Shown: piece after piece, positions 14,503 through 16,822 of the stretch
Position numbering within the stretch: position 1 is the first letter of the stretch
Layout of the letters: every line of letters starts with the position of its first letter
From: Deltaproteobacteria bacterium
GTDB lineage: Bacteria; Desulfobacterota; DSM-4660; Desulfatiglandales; Desulfatiglandaceae
DNA: 16,822 nucleotides
Reading direction: 5' to 3'
NCBI GenBank assembly: GCA_018644785.1
Contig: JABGPV010000096.1
Span: forward strand, 1-16,822
Program-made: the position numbers and the translations under genes
The notes under the pieces: model-generated
The model's database searches: none
The model's input: only the letters and a program-made list of their open reading frames with translations
What the model was told of the DNA's origin: nothing

Positions 14503-16019
14503 GAATTAAGCCCCTGTTTATCGTCGGCCTTGCCCTCTGGCTGGTGCTCCAGGCGGCGTTGGCATGCTGCGCCCGGAAGGATACCCTGCTCATCGCCTAT
14601 AAATCCCACATTAAGACTTTGGGGTTTTCCAATCCCACCACGAGAAAAGCCTTTATTCTGGCACATAACTGGGCTGATACCCTGGTTTACCGCGACCCCC
14701 AGAAGAAAGCCCTGGTTCCCTGCCTTGCCGAATCCTACCGATCCGTGGGAAAGCACAGCATTCAATTTCGACTTCGAAAAGGGATTCGATTCCACAACGG
14801 GGAACCGTTCAACGCCGATGCGGTTAAAGCCTCCTTTGACTATCTGAAGGATGTCGAACTGATGTCCTCCCTGCCCTATGGGTTTCTAAAAGGGGTTGAA
14901 GTGTTGGATGAACACACGGTTCGCATCAATACCAATGTTCCTTATTCAATCGCCCTTGAAGTAATCGCAAATATCCTCCTCATCTACCCTCCCAAGTACA
15001 TCCGGGAGGTGGGATTGGAGGCTTTCGGAAAGCATCCTGTCGGCACGGGACCCTATCGTTTTAAAGACTGGTCAAATCCATCGGAAATCGTGTTCGAGGC
15101 AAACCCCCACTATTTCGGAGGACCCAAGGGTAAGCCGATGATTCCCAATCTCAGGATAGTGATGATTCCCGAACAATTGGCCCGAATAGAGGCTTTATTG
15201 AGCGGCCGTGTGGATCTGATTCGAGGCGGTTCCGTAGCGCCGGATCAGATCAATTTCCTGGAGGCGAACCCGGACATCAAAATATCCAAAGCCGAAACCA
15301 TGCGCATCTTCTTCCTGATCATGGACACCACCGATCGAACCAAAACACCCTTTTTTAAAGACAAACGGGTTCGAAAAGCCCTGAATCACGCAATCGACAA
15401 GCAGGCCCTTGTGAAGAAGGTCCTTAAAGACTACGCCAAGACCGCCGATTCGGTGGTTACGCCGCTTCATTTTGGTTACACAAAGGGTGTGACTTACCCT
15501 TATGATCCGACCAAGGCAAAAGAGTTGCTTAAAGAGGCCGGATATCCTAACGGTTTCGAGATGGATCTCTATTTTATTCGGGATGAAAGCGTGGCCGAAG
15601 AACTTGCCGAATATCTCAAACGGGTGGGAATAAAAACCAATCTTGTGATAAAGAAGCGGTGGAGAGATCTATACGGAGAAATTGTGGGAGGAAATACAGG
15701 TCTGGTTTTTCTACCCACGGGGGGGTATTCTATTTTTGATGCCAGCGCCATTTTGAACCTCTATTTTTTGATGGATTCCCCACGGTGCCTCGGCTCCACT
15801 TGGGAAATAGACCGAATCCTCCGGCAGGCAGATCAAACAGCCGATGTTGACCGTCGCCACCGTCTGCTTGCGAAGGCCCAAAAAATCATTTCAGAGGAAG
15901 CCTTCTGGGTGCCTCTCTACTACGGCAACTCGGTTTCGGCCATGAAAAAAGATCTGAATTTTCAGACAAGCTATGACGAAATCGATCGCTATTTTGACGC
16001 ATCCTGGTTCCGGGAATGA
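14499..16019 (+). CDS. Periplasmic solute-binding protein, family 5 (SBP_bac_5), orphan paralogue of the 946-2469 gene
   Basis: The protein has 506 aa. ATG at 14499 overlaps the upstream stop (ATGA), with GGAGAA 5 nt upstream. A signal peptide is clear (MRIKPLFIVGLALWLVLQAA); cleavage is likely around ALACCA. The adjacent cysteines could also mark a lipoprotein, though the lipobox is not canonical. Landmarks: LRKGIRFHNGEPFNADAVK, HPVGTGPYR, YFGGPKGK, VRKALNHAIDKQALV, YPYDPTKAKELLKEAGYP, then GGYSIFDASAILN and ISEEAFWVPL near the C-terminus. Almost every landmark has a counterpart in the minus-strand binding protein at 946-2469, and the two are nearly equal in length. They are therefore paralogues that probably bind related ligands. 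No permease or ATPase gene is nearby. Dipeptide or oligopeptide uptake is the family default but is not supported by context, which points instead to a hydrophobic or signalling ligand. Confidence 0.92.
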   Translation: MRIKPLFIVGLALWLVLQAALACCARKDTLLIAYKSHIKTLGFSNPTTRKAFILAHNWADTLVYRDPQKKALVPCLAESYRSVGKHSIQFRLRKGIRFHNGEPFNADAVKASFDYLKDVELMSSLPYGFLKGVEVLDEHTVRINTNVPYSIALEVIANILLIYPPKYIREVGLEAFGKHPVGTGPYRFKDWSNPSEIVFEANPHYFGGPKGKPMIPNLRIVMIPEQLARIEALLSGRVDLIRGGSVAPDQINFLEANPDIKISKAETMRIFFLIMDTTDRTKTPFFKDKRVRKALNHAIDKQALVKKVLKDYAKTADSVVTPLHFGYTKGVTYPYDPTKAKELLKEAGYPNGFEMDLYFIRDESVAEELAEYLKRVGIKTNLVIKKRWRDLYGEIVGGNTGLVFLPTGGYSIFDASAILNLYFLMDSPRCLGSTWEIDRILRQADQTADVDRRHRLLAKAQKIISEEAFWVPLYYGNSVSAMKKDLNFQTSYDEIDRYFDASWFRE

Positions 16020-16044
16020 TGAAAGCCTTTGCACAGAATAGCTC

Positions 16045-16077
16045 AAAAAAAGGGCGATCATAAGATCGCCCTTTTTT
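16045..16077. terminator. Bidirectional Rho-independent terminator between convergent genes
   Basis: A perfect 8-bp stem GGGCGATC (16052-16059) and GATCGCCC (16064-16071) has a 4-nt ATAA loop. It is flanked by seven A on the left and six T on the right, so it can stop transcription from both sides. It lies 25 bp after the binding-protein stop and 30 bp before the stop codon of the convergent fhs gene. Confidence 0.93.
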
Positions 16078-16106
16078 GTTGAATTATTAATAAAAACGGT
16101 CCTTGT

Positions 16107-16822
16107 TTAGAACAGGCCGCTCACCTTTCCGGTGTCCGTATCCACGTCAATCCGCCTGAAGGCGGGGTTGGAACCGGTTCCAGGCATCAGGCTGATGGCA
16201 CCGGCGCAGGGGCAGAGGAACTTGGCACCGGAGTAGATCAAAACGTCCCGGATGGGCAGGGTCCAGCCCTTGGGCACGCCCTTGACCGACGGGTCGTGGG
16301 AGAGGCTCAGGTGGCTCTTGACCATCATGGTGGCGAAGTCGTCGTACTTGGGATCGTTTTCAAGCATCTTGGCCTTGGATTCCGCTTCGGGAGTCCAGCT
16401 CACGCCGTCAGCGCCGTAGACTTCCTTGGCGATGGTTTCCACGCGGTCGCGCAGCTTCATCTCCAGGGGGTAGAGGAATTTGAAATCGTTTTCCTCGTTA
16501 CAGGCGTCGATGACGGCATCTGCGAATTCCAGTGCGCCTTCGCCGCCCTTTTCCCAGTGCTTGGACTCGGCACAACGGGCGCCGGCTGCTTCGGCCGCCT
16601 TGCGGACGACGGCGCACTCGGCGTCGGTGTCAGTGTAGAAGCGGTTGATGCAGACCACCGGGTTGATACCGGCCTTTCGGATGACGCCGATCATGTGGAC
16701 CATATTCTCGCAGCCCTTTTCCACCAGTTCCAGATTCTCCTGGGTGTAAACGGGATCCATGGCGATGCCCGGGACCACCTTGGGACCGCCGCCGTGCATT
16801 TTAAGAGCACGAATGGTGGAGG
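16107..16822 (-). CDS. fhs: Formate-tetrahydrofolate ligase, C-terminal part (5' end beyond the window)
   Basis: About 238 residues are visible. The open frame continues through the window edge ([17 protein letters not shown] precedes and includes the Met at 16799), so that Met is internal, not the start. [10 protein letters not shown] is a hallmark of this enzyme, and further blocks agree: [51 protein letters not shown], and the ending [15 protein letters not shown]. The enzyme makes 10-formyl-tetrahydrofolate from formate, ATP and tetrahydrofolate; in sulfate reducers it runs in the methyl branch of the reversed Wood-Ljungdahl pathway. The complete protein is usually about 560-600 aa. The C-terminal region ([38 protein letters not shown]) departs from the usual MPGLP-type ending, so it seems to be a divergent subgroup. 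It is transcribed toward the binding-protein gene. Confidence 0.95.
   Translation of the reverse strand, partial: STIRALKMHGGGPKVVPGIAMDPVYTQENLELVEKGCENMVHMIGVIRKAGINPVVCINRFYTDTDAECAVVRKAAEAAGARCAESKHWEKGGEGALEFADAVIDACNEENDFKFLYPLEMKLRDRVETIAKEVYGADGVSWTPEAESKAKMLENDPKYDDFATMMVKSHLSLSHDPSVKGVPKGWTLPIRDVLIYSGAKFLCPCAGAISLMPGTGSNPAFRRIDVDTDTGKVSGLF

Overview
The window most likely comes from a sulfate-reducing bacterium of the Desulfobacterota (Desulfobacterales-like), though this is inference. The supporting signs are a formate-tetrahydrofolate ligase (reversed Wood-Ljungdahl pathway of complete oxidisers), a GlcD/GlpC-type FAD plus Fe-S fusion, a radical-type 2-hydroxyacyl-CoA dehydratase/benzoyl-CoA reductase family subunit with its ATPase activator, an acyl-CoA ligase and a thiolase. 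No rRNA, tRNA, CRISPR array, transposase or phage gene was seen.

Left arm (1-2469, minus strand): a compact three-gene unit reading leftward encodes a periplasmic family-5 solute-binding protein, a YfiR-family periplasmic protein, and the N-terminus of a membrane sensor with a CHASE8-like periplasmic domain (cut by the window edge). No transporter permease or ATPase lies beside the binding protein, so this looks like a signalling module rather than an uptake system.

Divergent control region (2470-2798): candidate promoters face both ways, and a 17-bp imperfect palindrome overlaps the predicted -10 region of the rightward one.

Central catabolic operon (2799-10361, plus strand): FAD/Fe-S oxidoreductase, HGD-D-family subunit, BcrA/HgdC-type activator, AMP-forming acyl-CoA ligase and thiolase, closed by a strong Rho-independent terminator (10405-10442). 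Inferred logic: an acid is activated to its CoA ester, a low-potential Fe-S enzyme primed by its ATPase acts on it (dehydration or reduction), the FAD/Fe-S protein handles a 2-hydroxyacid or connects electrons to the membrane pool, and the thiolase does the final C-C cleavage. The substrate cannot be read from sequence. Unusually, there is only one HGD-D subunit where classical dehydratases have two, which recalls YjiM/YjiL and double-cubane-cluster protein pairs.

Right arm: a Na+/phosphate cotransporter-like protein with a PhoU tail and a YkgJ-type cysteine-cluster protein (10504-12868). Then a CrtI/phytoene-desaturase-like FAD oxidoreductase overlaps by 4 bp a second family-5 binding protein that is a clear paralogue of the left-arm one (12985-16019). 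A bidirectional terminator (about 16045-16077) separates these from the convergent, truncated formate-tetrahydrofolate ligase gene (16107-16822, minus strand).

The main candidate for something undescribed is the whole arrangement: two paralogous orphan binding proteins, one wired to YfiR/CHASE8 signalling and one to a desaturase-like flavoprotein, on either side of a one-subunit HGD-D/activator operon.
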